DNA from: Triglochin maritima
Lineage: Eukaryota; Streptophyta; Magnoliopsida; Alismatales; Juncaginaceae
DNA length: 64,000 nt
Assembly: GCA_963682175.1 (NCBI GenBank)
Contig: OY821782.1
Coordinates: 30,649,741-30,713,740, forward strand
Direction: 5' to 3'
This document shows positions 45,652 through 58,429 of this stretch, one piece after another. The position numbers and the translations under genes were made by a program. Numbering within the stretch: position 1 is the first letter of the stretch; the number at the start of each line of letters is the position of its first letter. The notes below the pieces were generated by a model. That model was not told the origin of the DNA, did not search any database, and saw only the letters and a list, made by a program, of their open reading frames with translations.

Positions 45652-46617
45652 TGGGAGTAGATGGGGAGCCATAAGGAACACATTTCAGGTTTTTTACTGG
45701 GAAGGTGAGAAGTTCATCGTCAAAAATATGTATACAACTTCCCAATAGAAGTAATTAAGTTCCAATTCAATAAACTTGAAATTTATACATTGATGTATCA
45801 ACTAAATATTCCATATGATATCTTCTTTACTTAGAAATTGCTTATATGTGTAGACTTGTATGGTTTGATAATGACAGATTGCTTGACAAATTTTTCGAAA
45901 TGTTTTTGTTGCTTGACAGATCTTCTGAATGAATTTTTAGGAGGAGTTGTTGAACTTGTGTAATAAAATGATATCATTGTGTATTGAAATAAAATATATT
46001 GGTATATTAAACATATACTATTGTGTATTGAACGCATATAGATGTGTATTCACTATAAGTTTTATTTAAGAAAGTGATGCAGTTTTGTAGAGTGCTTCAT
46101 GTTGTTTCTATTCTTGTAGAAAAATATGTCCTACTATAATAATTTAGTCTTATGTGAGTCATTAACATCTATGGTACACTTAAGTGGGGATGTCCATAAG
46201 TTCTCTGATTGCGCTTTAGCTCCGAATCTCACCTCCATTTTCGTTCTTTTCAAATATCTTTTTATGCCTAAAAACAAGAAAGATAGTTAGATCCGACTTG
46301 TTACGGATTATAGCTCGGAAAAACCGGATTTAGATATGTAGATTTGTGAGATAATCGTCAGCGCCTTCAAGTTTGTAGACTTGCAAGATTCTACGGAATA
46401 TCATTTTTTCTACTACTTATTTCTGTCAGGTGTAGTGTTCAAATCCGGTTATACGTTCCGGAGAACTTGTGTAATAAAATGATACCGTTGTGTATTAAAA
46501 TAATATATTGGTGTATTAAACATATACGGTTGTGTATTGAACGCATATAGATGTGTATTCACTGGAAGTTTTATTTAAGAAAGTGATGCAGATTTGTAGA
46601 GTGCTCCATGTCATTTC
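43810..46617. repeat. Repeated block, copies at 43810-44358, 45944-46203 and 46202-46617
   Basis: A block containing CTACTACTTATTTCTGT, TATACGTTCCGGAGA and GTGTATTGAACGCATATAG occurs in the intron of the candidate small gene and again, split in two and reordered, downstream of its stop codon. The downstream copies are not transposon ends that I recognise. 45652-45943 has no other feature. Confidence 0.75.
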
Positions 46618-48195
46618 TGTAGGATTTCATGTTTAATTGTACATATTTATTTTCGAAATTTTTATGCACAATAAGGATCAATTTACAATTTTCTATGATT
46701 TATTTCATGCATGCATCAATTTGTTTCAATAACTAGTTTCAAAACTTTATTAAAACAAATATGGGCTCCGAAATTCATACCTAGAAGTTCTCTAAAACTT
46801 CTTGAAGATTTGGAGACGTTGGGGATGCTCCTCGCTGCACCGGATGCCTCCGAGTATTCACCAAACTCTAAACAAGATCGGAAAGAGGGAAGCTAGTCTC
46901 TCAATCTCCGATAGGGTTTAAAATCTAATTACTAACCCCTCTTTAATTCCCTTGAGAAGAGATGATCTCTTAATAATTAAGGGATTTTCGTGGAGAATTA
47001 TGGAGAGAGAATTTTGCATAAGAAAATAATGAATGAATTGAGGAGGTAATGAGATAAACTTGTATTTATAAGTTCTCTCCAAATTACCTATTCATGTGCA
47101 ACCTCTTGCCCATGATTTCATGCAAAATTCCATCTAAACATCCATTATTTAATAATAAATATTATTAGCCACGAATTAAATCAATTATGGACCAATTCCA
47201 TGCATGATCTAATTAATTCTTAAATTAATTCTGCTGAAAACCGTCTGGACCGGTCAACCGTTTGGAGGTCCGGTCGACCGCTCGAACCAGGTTTCGGTCG
47301 ACCATTCAATAACTCGGTCGACCGTTCGTAACAGGAATTATTCCATCGCTATGTTCGGTCGACCGACCGATTACATTCGGTCGACCGTTCGAACAGATGA
47401 AAATTCCCTGTTATCGGTCGAGACACATCCGGTCGACCGTGCCCGATCGGTCGACCGTTTACTGCTAACCGGTCGACCGTTGGAGCACTGTTCTGCAGAC
47501 TTGTCAAATTTTGGTTTAACCCCTACAAAATTTGACATTTCGGGATTAGTAGTAAATTCACAACTTATGTAACATATTATCCTATGCAATGATCAATCAT
47601 TACACCCCATAATATTTACATCACATATGAATTTAATTTAGATTCTAATTATGTTATTAATCACAACATAATTTTGATTTTGCTTGTTCACCCCATGTGA
47701 CATATTTTCTACATGAAACCTGACACATCTTATGAACTCAAAATCCCCATTTCTTGTTTCCCAATTTTGTGGTGTGACCTATGGGAGGATCTAAACTAAG
47801 TTGGCAGTGATATTAAGAGCTTAATATCACAAGATATAAGCGGTATCTAGCTACACATTATAGCTCCCAATTAGTTAGATGTCTTAATTCCACTCGAACC
47901 AAAACCCGATCCATTTAGTGATGGAGTGCACCACTTGTGTCCGTCCCTTGCCTCATGATATTAAGAATACACACAAAGTAGTATTGTGTCATCTTTGTAT
48001 TAGTATTCATTTCTTGATCTCTTTAAGCTAGTTATAAATATGTGACTTAGCTCAAATCACATTGTGCACATTATAACTTTGCTTTATCAAGGGGCCCACT
48101 AATATCATCACTCAATTAAGAGGGGCAATGATAATCTTTTGACTAACTATTTTCTCCAACGAAAGTTATACTTAACCAACTAATGTCTTTACCAA
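46618..48195 (-). repeat. X3: X-type LTR, truncated at its U3 start
   Basis: Minus-strand copy of X1 without the Athila insertion. It ends (minus strand) ATCCTACA at 46618 and is cut at about 48195, lacking the first 470 bp or so of U3. It carries array G. It lies directly before the first visible exon of the hydrolase gene. Confidence 0.82.
47252..47485. repeat. Palindrome array G (U3 of X3)
   Basis: About ten CGGTCGACCG-type palindromes. Positions include 47252/47272, 47296/47316, 47357/47379 and 47449/47471 (pitches 20, 20, 22, 22), with two extra copies at 47416 and 47431. Confidence 0.9.
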
Positions 48196-48249
48196 CGAGT
48201 GTCTTTTTGTGTGTAGTGTTTTGGGGTCAGATGGTGTCTCATTTGGCAG

Positions 48250-51200
48250 ATTGTTATTGTAGGTTTGGCGGGAACTCATGCTGGGTGGAAACCTCAGGTA
48301 AAGGGATTGGCGGGTACGGATGTAGCAAATGATGAAGATGATTATATTTGGGGGGTTGATAGATTTTTGGAGGATGAGAAAATCGAAGGGGGGATAGAGG
48401 TTTGCTGCTTTGATAACCGGGGAATGGGACAGAGCTCTGTACCAACAAAGAAATCTGAGTATACGTGAGTTTTAGTGGTAGATTTGTTTCATCTTTTTTT
48501 TAGTCGGTATACATTTGAAGTTTGCATCTGAATTGGATAATTACAATTTGTAACCCATGCTTGCGGGGTAAAATTCCTTGGGTGCTTGTGGGTTAGATTT
48601 TGTGGATTTATATCCTGTTTCATGCATGTATATTAATAAATAAAATCAGCATCATCTACAAGTAACTTTTATTTGACCTTAACAACAGTTCACCTACTGA
48701 AATGGCATTACCCATTCGTGATATTATGTCATTAAAACATGTAATATATGTATTTTGTCATACTAAATGAGTTAAATGTAATAAATGTATTTTTTCGTTA
48801 TCGTGCAATTAAGTCGGGCCCATGTTGTTTTGAAGTCTTGATTCTTTAATTTTAGTTTAGTAGGTCTTTGGTGTTGACGCCTGCCTTGGATTTAAGGGAC
48901 ATAAAAATTGAATAATGTGAACTGCTGACGACTTTAAAGAATATAGTCCAAAAATTATGCAAAACTAAATTAGACCAATAAAAAGACTAGAAAGTTCAAA
49001 GTACTAAGTTCGACGGGTTACGTTCTAGGGTTGACAAGCTGGACCGTTCCCTTCTTGTCTACATCTTGTTTTGTTATTATGCTATTATCCCTACTAAATT
49101 TTTAAGGTTTTTTTGCTTGCATGACATTTTAAAACACTATATTTCTGTTTCTGCTATCACTCCATAACTATTCCTATTACTGTCACTGAAAAACTACACA
49201 AATTCCATTAATGCTATTATTTTTTCACGTATGCCACTCTGGTAACCTTTTTCCGTTAACGTCGTTACTGTTTCGTTAACGACGTTAAAAAATTATTATT
49301 TTAATAGTAAGATTTACAAATTCTATCATATACAATCTAATAACTTAGTAATGCAAGTTTGTCATTTTTTTGATTTTCACAGCAAAACACTTAAATTTCA
49401 AAATCAATTATTTTAATTTTCATAGACAAAAAAACCAAAACACTCGTATCCCCACCGTTTATACTCGTGAAAATTAAAAGCCTTGATTTTTGGAATTTAA
49501 ATATTTTGCTGTGAAGATCATAAAAATGACAGATTTGGATTACTAAGTTATTAGATTATATACGGTAGAATTTGTAAAAATTACTATTAAAATAACATGT
49601 TTTTAATGCCGTTAACGGAACAATAACGGTGTTAACGGAACAATAACTTCGAAAGTTACTGGAGTGACATATGCGAAAAAATAATGACATAAATGGAATT
49701 TGTATAGTTTTTTCAGTGGCAGTGATACAAATAACTATGAAGTGATAACAGAAATAGAAATATAGTGTTTTTAAATAGCATGTAAGTAAAAAAAACCCAT
49801 TTTTTAATGTTTTGCTCCACAAGGCGGTCTATCTTTGTAGTTACATCCCTATGATCTTCATTTTAAGGATTTTTTTAATCTTGGAGTGTGTACAACTTTG
49901 CACGATGTAAATGATGTGATAGTACAACAGAAGAAAGCTACAGGCTACAGCCTTACAAATAATTAAGTTGTTTCGCTGTAGCTTTATAAGGTTTACCTGC
50001 AAAACTCCTACTTACTCCTCCCTTCGTAGGGAGCCTCTTTCATGGTTTTTTAAATGTTAATGTAGGAGTATTTGTATGCAGTTTAGCATCAGGTCTTGTC
50101 TAATTGTAGTTGTAAAATGTCAATTTGATGTTGCTTTTACAATCGCTGCAGGACAAGTATAATGGCAAAAGATGCCTTAGCTTTATTAGATCACATAGGG
50201 TGGGAGAAGGCTCATATCAGTGGACACTCTATGGGTCAGTATCTTAACCTTTTCTTGCTCATGGCTTGATCATCTATGAATATACAGACTGGTTTGGGTT
50301 TGCCACACACACATGTTTTTTATATTCTTTATTTTTTTAATGATTTTTTTGCTTGTGTGTTACTTCAAAACACCGTAATTCGTTCTACAACTATTTTTAT
50401 CAATGCCAATCCAAAACAACTACACGTGTAATTGTAAAATTTATAAATTTCCCCTTAAATTACGTAACAAATAAGAAAAAACTCGCAACTCATCTTTCTA
50501 CTATCTTCTCTCCCTCTTCTCTCTCATTTCTCTTTTAATGTTTTCCCTTTCCCTCCAAATTCTTTGAGGATGCTAAAAATGATAGAGGAGAAGAATCTGA
50601 GAGCCTCGACTGGGCCATCATCAGGGGAGGAAGCGAGGCGGGAGGCAACGGAGCTCCAAGTCTTGACATGGGAGAGGAGGTCATAGCAGAGCATGAAATA
50701 ACTGATAGAGAGGGCAGGGCGTAAGAGAGTGGACCAGATGCGGGCAAGGAGGCCGAGGGAGTTGGCATCAAGGAGGTTGAGTTGGTAATAGTTGTGTGAA
50801 ACCACATCCAAACTATATACCAACTTCACAACCCAAACTACAAACGATCCACTAATTGACGGAATTTTTCAACTTAATCCAAACCTCAAATCTAAATGCA
50901 AACTTCACAACTTGAAAATCCAAATGTCGTGCCAATCTTGTAAAATTCCACCAAACAAAAAACTCAAATTGTGCAAAACCACATCAAACAACAATCCAAC
51001 ATCACCGATCTCAACTTCACATTCTCCAAAACCATGAACCCTTGTGTTAATGAGAGGTGGTTACAGTTGGGGGAGTGTGGGGTGTGGAGAGGGAGGAGAT
51101 ATCGGGAGGAGGTGCATTTTAGCGACGACTTCGTTGGAGGAGGGGTCGAGAGGAGGATGACCGAGAGAATGTGGTAAAGGAAGAAGAGGTGGGAGTGGGA

Positions 51201-54200
51201 GGAGAAATCAGAGGGAAGACGACATGCTCGGCATGGTCCGCGATAGAGAATGAGGTGGCCGGGGCGGGATGGTAATGGAGTGGGCCGGCGACGACACACT
51301 AGAATTCGTTGGAGATCGGAGGAGGGTTGGAGACGGCCATTGGGGATTGAGGTTTGATTTTGGTTTGTTTTTCTAATAGAGTAGATAGTGAGAGAAGAGA
51401 GGAGAGAGAGACTAGAGAGAAGAAAGAGAATAGAGTTGAGTAACTTATTTGTTATGTTATTTAGGGGGAAATTGTAAATTTTATAATTAAAAATTAATAT
51501 AAATAACTCCTTTAGTAGAATTGACGCCGTTAATGGAAAATTGTAACAAAATGACAAATCGAAAAATAATGATATTAATGAACACAATCATTTTGGAATG
51601 ACATGGATAGAAGTAACTGAAGAACCATGACAAAATTAGAATTATGCTGTTTTGAAGTGACATGTAAGCAAAAAACTATTTTTCAATTTTAAAGCTTCTT
51701 CAAAATTAATAAACATGTGAATGACTGAACGGTAATTGAGTGTGTAATATTAACTGGAACTTTATAACTTGTTAATCTTTTAACCATTTGCATTTTCAAT
51801 GTTAGATCTTAATCATCATTTAATACTTAATAGCTAATTTATAGGCATGTTTCATGTTAATCTTTTCGTAGAGCACTCATCAGTATATACAAATGTTAAT
51901 ACCTAATTATTCTTCAATGCTTACCACTTGTTGAATATGGCTTCTCTTGTGGTTCAGGATCTATGATAGCATGTAAGTTGGCAGCCATGGCACCTCATAG
52001 GCTGTCTTCCTTGGTTCTTTTCAATGTCACTGGTGGTGGCTATGAATGTTTCCCCAAAGTGAGTAGATCATTGTTAATTGTTTATTATTTCAATGTCTAA
52101 TTTGATTTGGACGTATGTATTAACCCTAGAATAAAAAAGTTGTTTTTATATCACGACTTTGGATCAATTCAGGTAAAATTTTGGTGCATCTTTGGACAAT
52201 GAAGTCTCATATCCACAAACTCATTTGCAACACGTTATATATAGGCTTCGGTTTTATTTGACATTTTCTAAAGTGAAGACTAAAATTTGTTATTCTGCAT
52301 ATGTTCTTGTTCCCTTTGGTGAAGGATTTTGATAACCATATAAGTGTTATTATGGTATTTAAATTTTGCAAAACTAAAACCAAAATGGAAGGTAGAGGCC
52401 CAGAAAATTGGGATCACAGTTGTACCTTTCTCGTTCTTCAACAACGGACTGACCAATTTCTTGGAATCTTTGGTTGTGGTTGTAATTGTTGAAAAATAAA
52501 AGAAGCCATGACTAAGCTTTTGAATATAATTCTTGTGGCTCTAACAATATCGCTCTGTCTCCATTGAACTTCAAAAAGTCTTTAACTACCAAACTACTCC
52601 AGAAAGTTCTTTGAGAAGTCTAATCGATGCAACAATTGTACAAGTAGCTATTCAAACCCATGGAAAGCCAACAACTAGAAACATAAAAAATGAAAATTAA
52701 TTTGTTGTAGAAACTACAAGATGGCGTAAAAGAAAAGATGCAACTTTTTAATATAGTTCCTAGTTGGTGTCAATATTTTTTAAATCGTTTTTGAAACCAG
52801 TTCTCATCGTAACTATTATTTTGACATTCAGGTTGACCGACAAATGATTTCCCTTGCTCTTCGTTTCTTAAGGGCAAAGACACCCGAAGAAAGGGCCATG
52901 GTTGACCTGGAAACACACTATACAAAGGTATTGTCATATCCCCACTTAATTTTTTATCAATTATTTCATGATGCATTTGTGATTACATTCTCACAATTAA
53001 TATGCAGGAATATCTTGACGAAGACCTTGGAAGCAGCACAAGAAGGCAACTTCTATACCAGGTGAAAAAACTTTTCTATTTTTTGTTTATGATAAGGGTG
53101 CCACCATATTTTGTTCATTTCGGCATACTTGACGAGAAGCCATTTTGTGTAATTCACTTTAATTTCTGCTCCCTCACAAACAAGAAATTGTGGGTGATGT
53201 TTCTTAATTAGATGTTTTGTTTGAACAGCAATACGTGAGGTCATTGTCATCAAATGGCGTTCAGACTGGTTGTGGCTTCGAAGGTCAAGCTAATGCGTGT
53301 TGGAAGCACAACATGACACCAAAAGAGCTTGATGTGATTCGTTCAGCAGGATTTCCAATTTTTGTCATTCATGGAAGGTTAGTTTTTATTGGAAGCAGAT
53401 TTTATTTTGGCTTCTTCACATTATAAAATGCTTATTCTATGCTATCATTTGTTCTCTATTGAAAAATAAGAGAGAAAAAAGTTTAAAAAAATTGTATTAT
53501 GCTGTATGTTGTTGATCATCGATCTTCTTATAATCTGAACATCCAATAACTTGGACACTGATAATAATTTACCATTTCGATTATAGTAGGAATTCTTTTT
53601 CTAATTTTATCCAAATCTCTCTTTCATCTTACGTTCTTGTAACAAAAATAAGTTTGCAGCAAACTCATCTCGTTAACGCAAGCAGGCATAACTCTTTCGT
53701 TGTTAATTAATCCAAGTTTCAATGTTCTATCATAGGTATGACATCGTTGCTCAAGTATGCCATGCACGGAAACTGGCAAATGATCTCAAGCCAATGGCCA
53801 GGATGATAGAGCTGCATGGGGCACACCTAGTGACCCATGAAAGACCGGACGAGGTATGTCGAAAACAACCATCAGCAAAGGGCCTGTACTCTTTTCTTCT
53901 TGCCGAAAGGTCCACGGGTAACTTTGGAGCCAAAAGTAATATTACTGGGCATTCTGTTTATCAAACTAAGGATCGAAACTATGATTCCCCACTTCACTCT
54001 TTAGAGTTATCAATCATGGCTCCTTTTGCTAAACCAGTGGACACCTACCATCCAATTGGCTCAGAACCTGCAACAATAATACACAATCTTTATTTTTCTA
54101 ATAATTGGAATTTTGTCAACTTCTCGATAAAGGAAGAGAGGAAGATAATATAGCTTCACGGATCATAAATGTTTTTTGCTCATAAGAAGTGGCCTACTAG

Positions 54201-55893
54201 GTTTGAGAAGTAAATAGCTTTGCCGTATCTAGAACGTTCACTTTTGAGCATGATGTTGAGCAAGTAGATATCAAGCCGCTGCTTCTTGATGAGTGTCGAC
54301 ACAACTCACGAGCTTTGTAATCAAGTTCCTTTCCCCTAGTTTAATTGTTTAACTACAGCAATTTAGACAACTCACTCCAATTCAAAGTTTTTCATTTTGT
54401 ATCAGTGGCTTTTTTTAAAGTTAGGCATGTAACTAACTTCCTATTATATTTACCCCATTTTAGTTTGTAGTCGGATTCTAATTGTAAATTTGCAAGATAG
54501 TTACAAATCATCAATGATTCATTTAATTTTGAATAAGAATAGTGATTATTTACGAAGTGGGCGTAAATTAGCAAATTGTGGCTTGTAACACTGCAGATGC
54601 ATATGGTATCCCTGTAAACAGGAGCAAATGGAATTAAAGCAGCACATTCATGGTTTGTTATAATATATTCAAACTATCTATAAATTGGAGAGCCCTTCTA
54701 AATTTGCGATCGTCTGTATATATACGAAAATACGAAGAAAACATTCAGCCAAATGCACACGTTCAAAACTAGAAAAGCAAAAGAAACATAAAGAGAGCTT
54801 TGTAAGGTGTAAAACAACATGTATTGATTAGATACTTCAAAGTTCAAAGTAAAATAAATGAAGTTTTGGTCCTTTTTACTCAGCAAATTCTTAGAACCAT
54901 TTAAAGAGCTACGCTGTGTCTTAGAACCATGGTTTGGGTCTTTAATGACATGTTAGAGTCCAAATTAAGGGGCTTATATATTACATATCTTTTGCTGGAA
55001 TTCACTCGCATTGTTCCTTTTCACGAAATAGAAGGACCAAACAGCAATGCATTGATATCTTGTAGAATATCACCTTTTAAAGTTCAGCATTGTAGTCACG
55101 CGGCTCAAATTTTGTACGTCTATATTTATATCCGAAAGTATCAGGTTGCAGTCTTTGGCCTCACTTATGATTTACGAAACAATTTTTAAATGAGTTGTCC
55201 AACTAAACATTGGAAAAGCAACCGGAGTAAGAGTTTTCAATAACAGGAGATTTCAAACTGTTAACCTTCTACAAGTAAATAATTTCTTTAAAGGATGTAC
55301 TGAGTTTTGAGAAGATTAACTTCCTTCCAGCAGGAGATATATTTGTTCTGGAGAGTAGACCTACTCCATATTTTGCTAAGCTGTGCTAGTTGCCCCATCC
55401 CATCAGCTCTTTTATATCTTTAAAATACCTGAAATACTGGTCATCAGCAGCTGGCATGTTAAAATATGCTTAATATGTGTCTCATCGATGAAAATCATGT
55501 GTTGATACGAAAGTGGATACGAAAACTTGCAGGTTAATCACTACATATTGAAGCTCATAAAAGCATCTGAAACAAAGAGAAACCTGCAGAAATGCCTGAG
55601 CTTGTCCAAAAGTGAGAAAGGTATGTCCCGCAACAGTCTTGTTGAAAACAAATTTGAACAACTTCCCATTAGGTTTTACCCGATTTATTATTTACGATTT
55701 GAAATATGCAATTACAGGGTTACTGACTCTCAGCAGTGCAGATGAAGATAAGTATATGGTGACAAGATATAATGTTATGGCTAAACTTCAGCTGAGAATT
55801 TTGTATTTAATTGGGGTGTTCATAATGAGTTTTGAGCAAGCTAGAAGAGCACTCAGAACACTAAACCCAGTCAGAGTGGGAGTCTCCCTATAA
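48250..55893 (+). CDS. Alpha/beta-hydrolase superfamily protein (plant type with C-terminal membrane segment), 5' exon not found
   Basis: Nine exons: 48250-48464, 50152-50234, 51958-52058, 52832-52927, 53008-53061, 53229-53377, 53736-53853, 55533-55620, 55718-55893. All introns are GT-AG and the phases fit, giving 359 visible residues. Oxyanion-side motif GLAGTHAGW at the start, FDNRGMGQSS near 54-63, nucleophile elbow GHSMG with Ser at about 98, acid HGRYD with Asp at about 235, and the catalytic His in HGAHLVTHE at about 263. The C-terminus has a hydrophobic segment (LRILYLIGVFIM), then RRALRTLNPVRVGVSL. Relatives begin about 25 residues earlier, so one exon is missing; upstream lies LTR X3. 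Substrate unknown. The rest is open and looks functional. Confidence 0.88.
49107..49800. mobile_element. Foldback/Mutator-like non-autonomous element in hydrolase intron 1
   Basis: Two arms of about 330 bp are inverted copies of each other (49108-49440 and 49470-49798) with almost no loop. Ends read TTTTTTTGCTTGCATGACATTT and its complement. Internal landmarks CCGTTAACG and TACAAATTCTA are found in both arms. The flanking AT-rich bases are similar (AATTTTTAA-like) but not a perfect duplication. Confidence 0.75.
50343..51680. mobile_element. Mutator-like element with internal GC-richer segment in hydrolase intron 2
   Basis: Terminal inverted repeats of 200-300 bp (50343-50540 and 51370-51680) with ends TTTTTTGCTTGTGTGTTACTTCAAAACA, related to the ends of the intron-1 element. 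Between them, 50545-51365 is richer in GC and has open frames on the minus strand (for example 50524-50829), as expected of a captured gene piece (Pack-MULE type). I do not recognise the piece. Confidence 0.6.
53736..54153 (+). CDS. Alternative terminal exon of the hydrolase gene (retained intron)
   Basis: If the donor at 53854 (GAG/gtatgt) is not used, the frame stays open for 100 more codons to a TAG at 54151-54153, replacing the C-terminal membrane segment with an unrelated tail. The family pattern, correct phase and the conserved continuation in 55533-55893 make the spliced form the main one. Whether the retained form is ever made cannot be seen from DNA. Confidence 0.3.
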
Positions 55894-58429
55894 CACAAGG
55901 TACAGTAAAGAAACCACCACTTATATGTATCTGATACTGATGCAACAAAACCAAGGGTATCTCATTCGTTAAGCTAAACAAGCTCAGTGAGCTTACGCTT
56001 TGACAAAGCTTGAGCTAAATTTTCGGAGAAGCCTATTCAGTCATCTCAGTAACCTGAACAAGGTTAATGTTAGGCCTAACCTTTTGACAAAAGCTTGAAC
56101 CAAATCTTTTGGAGAAGCCAATTCAGTCTTCTTAAAGTCTTAAAATTACTACTGCTAATGGACCAGTTTATAGACATATACTAAAATCTGAAACCCTTGC
56201 CGAAGTTAAGATTTCAGGGGTCAATGTGAAACACAAAAAAAAGTAATGAAAAATCCCCACTAACAGGGATACCAATAATTTTAACTTGATAAAGTATATC
56301 TCAGAGACATGGTGAGGCTTCTTTGTAACTTAATGAAAAATCCAAGCATGTCAAAATATTGAAACATGGTTATACTTGTTATGATATCTAATTGGCTCTC
56401 TGTTTTCACATGCATGACTTCAGCACAACAGCAACATCTAAGGCCAGCTAGAAAGACATGGTTGGAACTTAATGTTGAAGACAGTTTTACTTGTTAAGAA
56501 AAAGAAAAAACGGCCTATGTGTTTTGTTACAGACCCAGACGTCTTTCATGTAGTGGCTGATGTTTTAACTTGCCTTCTTGAAAGACACACGGGCTTGTAT
56601 TGTACTTGTATTTATATAATAATTATATTATAATGCATGGTTTGTCTGTTGACTTTCATTTGTAATTTCTTGCTCTCTGATGATAAAATATATATGTGCA
56701 CATTATTATCTCCATGAAAGAAATTGTCAAAGCCAATTGTTTACTCTCTTTCCCAGATGGTGTTTGGATGGGAAATGGATCAACAAAAACTATGCTGAAG
56801 AATCTTTTTCTTCAAAATACCTTTAAAAATTCAAATGACCACAACATACATTTCTCTCCTATAAAAGAAAGAAACAAGAATGAACTGCTAAGAACTTTTC
56901 TGTAAAATTATAGCCCGATTTTATCTCTCTACTTTTCTTATTCTCTGTACGAGCAGGGATCCAATCTATGACCCTGGCTAGCCAGAGCTCGTTTTTCTTG
57001 TTTATCTAGTTATACGTTTTTTGTACTCCTACTCCTTTCTTAATCTGAAAGTACCACACCGGTTTACCTCAAGATTTGAACTTGTTTAACTCCTATTATA
57101 CTCTGAAGGCAGAAAACTGGTTTTGAACTTTTGACTATTTTGGTTTACTAAAAGTATCAATACAGCTATTCCCAAGTTGGTTTGTCTGGTTACGATTGGT
57201 GTTGGGTTAATTTAGTGGCAGTATGTTTAGATGGTGCTTTCATTTGAAATCATTTTGCTACAACATTTAAGAATTTTCCATGCCTTGTTTTCTAATGCTC
57301 TGCTCATAAAATATCAATCTTGTTAAAATGTTTAGTATGTACCTTAAGATCGCCGAAGTTGAATTTTCTGTAAACAGAAAAGCTAGGTTTACACTTAAAC
57401 ATGATATCTAAATCACAGGAGATATCATCCTAGGTTAAGTACAAAGAGATTATGTTGTGGAGTGAAGTAGACATCTCATTAAATAATAAATATATTCGCA
57501 CCCAATATAAAGTATACATAAGCGCAGAACAAGTTGCCGATTACACGAAATAAACTTCTTCACATTTTCCTATTACGTTCTTATAATTGTTCTCTAATTA
57601 TCAGTTAACATCGGATTCTTTTGGAAAGAGGATTAAAATTCTAAAATCCACTTGTCTAATTCGTCAATGACAATGTTTTCCATTTATCAAATCATTCCTG
57701 TCTAAGTTATAGAGAAACAAACCTTATCCTAATTGACTCTCTACATCATACTAATTGTGATAAAACTCAAGAACAAAAAATGTTGGAAATCTAGATTGAC
57801 AACGAAAAAAATATTTCACTCAAACATAAACTAAAACCCAAATAACATGTATAACCTACAATCATAAATATGACTAACCCAGAAAATTACAAAACAAGCA
57901 GCCATGGATTTCTTAACTGCACCGTTCTTCACATCCTCACCTCCAAATTCCAAACACAAAAGAAACCCATCAAAATTATTTAACAACCGAACAAATTTCA
58001 TAAAACAATCACCAAAAACAATTGGCTAAACAAACATAACAAAGCGGTCTCTAAACAAAAAGAAGATAATAAAAACTCCTGATGTGTAGTGTATATTATA
58101 GCACCTTGTGTTCTTGAATCCACCATGCATGCAAGCAACCCCTCCTCCAGCACAAACAGGCGTGCAATGTTATCATTGCTATGTTTTGTGAGGGAATAGA
58201 TTGCGAGTAGATTCCTTTAGAATTTGGTAATATTCCATGGGGCATATCGCATATGGCTATATATGCCTTTGGGAATTTTGCAGATATTCTCTCCGTATCG
58301 TTTTGTAATTTTCGTTTGGAATCTGGAATGGAATGGGCCGGGCTTGATTTCTGTAGCAGTTTAACTCCTGGCCTAATAGCTTTAGATTGAAAATATTACG
58401 AAGGTTGACAATCGTTTTTTTCCCGAAGC
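55894..58429. other. Downstream region of the hydrolase gene, no further feature seen
   Basis: Probably begins with the 3' UTR of the hydrolase. The rest is AT-rich without a supported gene, repeat or element. Open frames here are short and show no domain. Confidence 0.5.

Noticed and set aside
52301..52492. 63-codon open frame in hydrolase intron 3
   Set aside because: Lies wholly between well-supported exons, has no splice or domain support.
48250..55893. Naming the hydrolase as a strigolactone or karrikin receptor (D14/KAI2 type)
   Set aside because: The motif set (GLAGTH, FDNRGMGQSS, HGAHLVTHE), many introns and a C-terminal membrane segment belong to a different alpha/beta-hydrolase branch. 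No symbol is given.
57890..58300. Coding-like patch near ATGGATTTCTTAACTGC and on the opposite strand
   Set aside because: Short, interrupted by stops, no splice pattern or recognisable domain on either strand.
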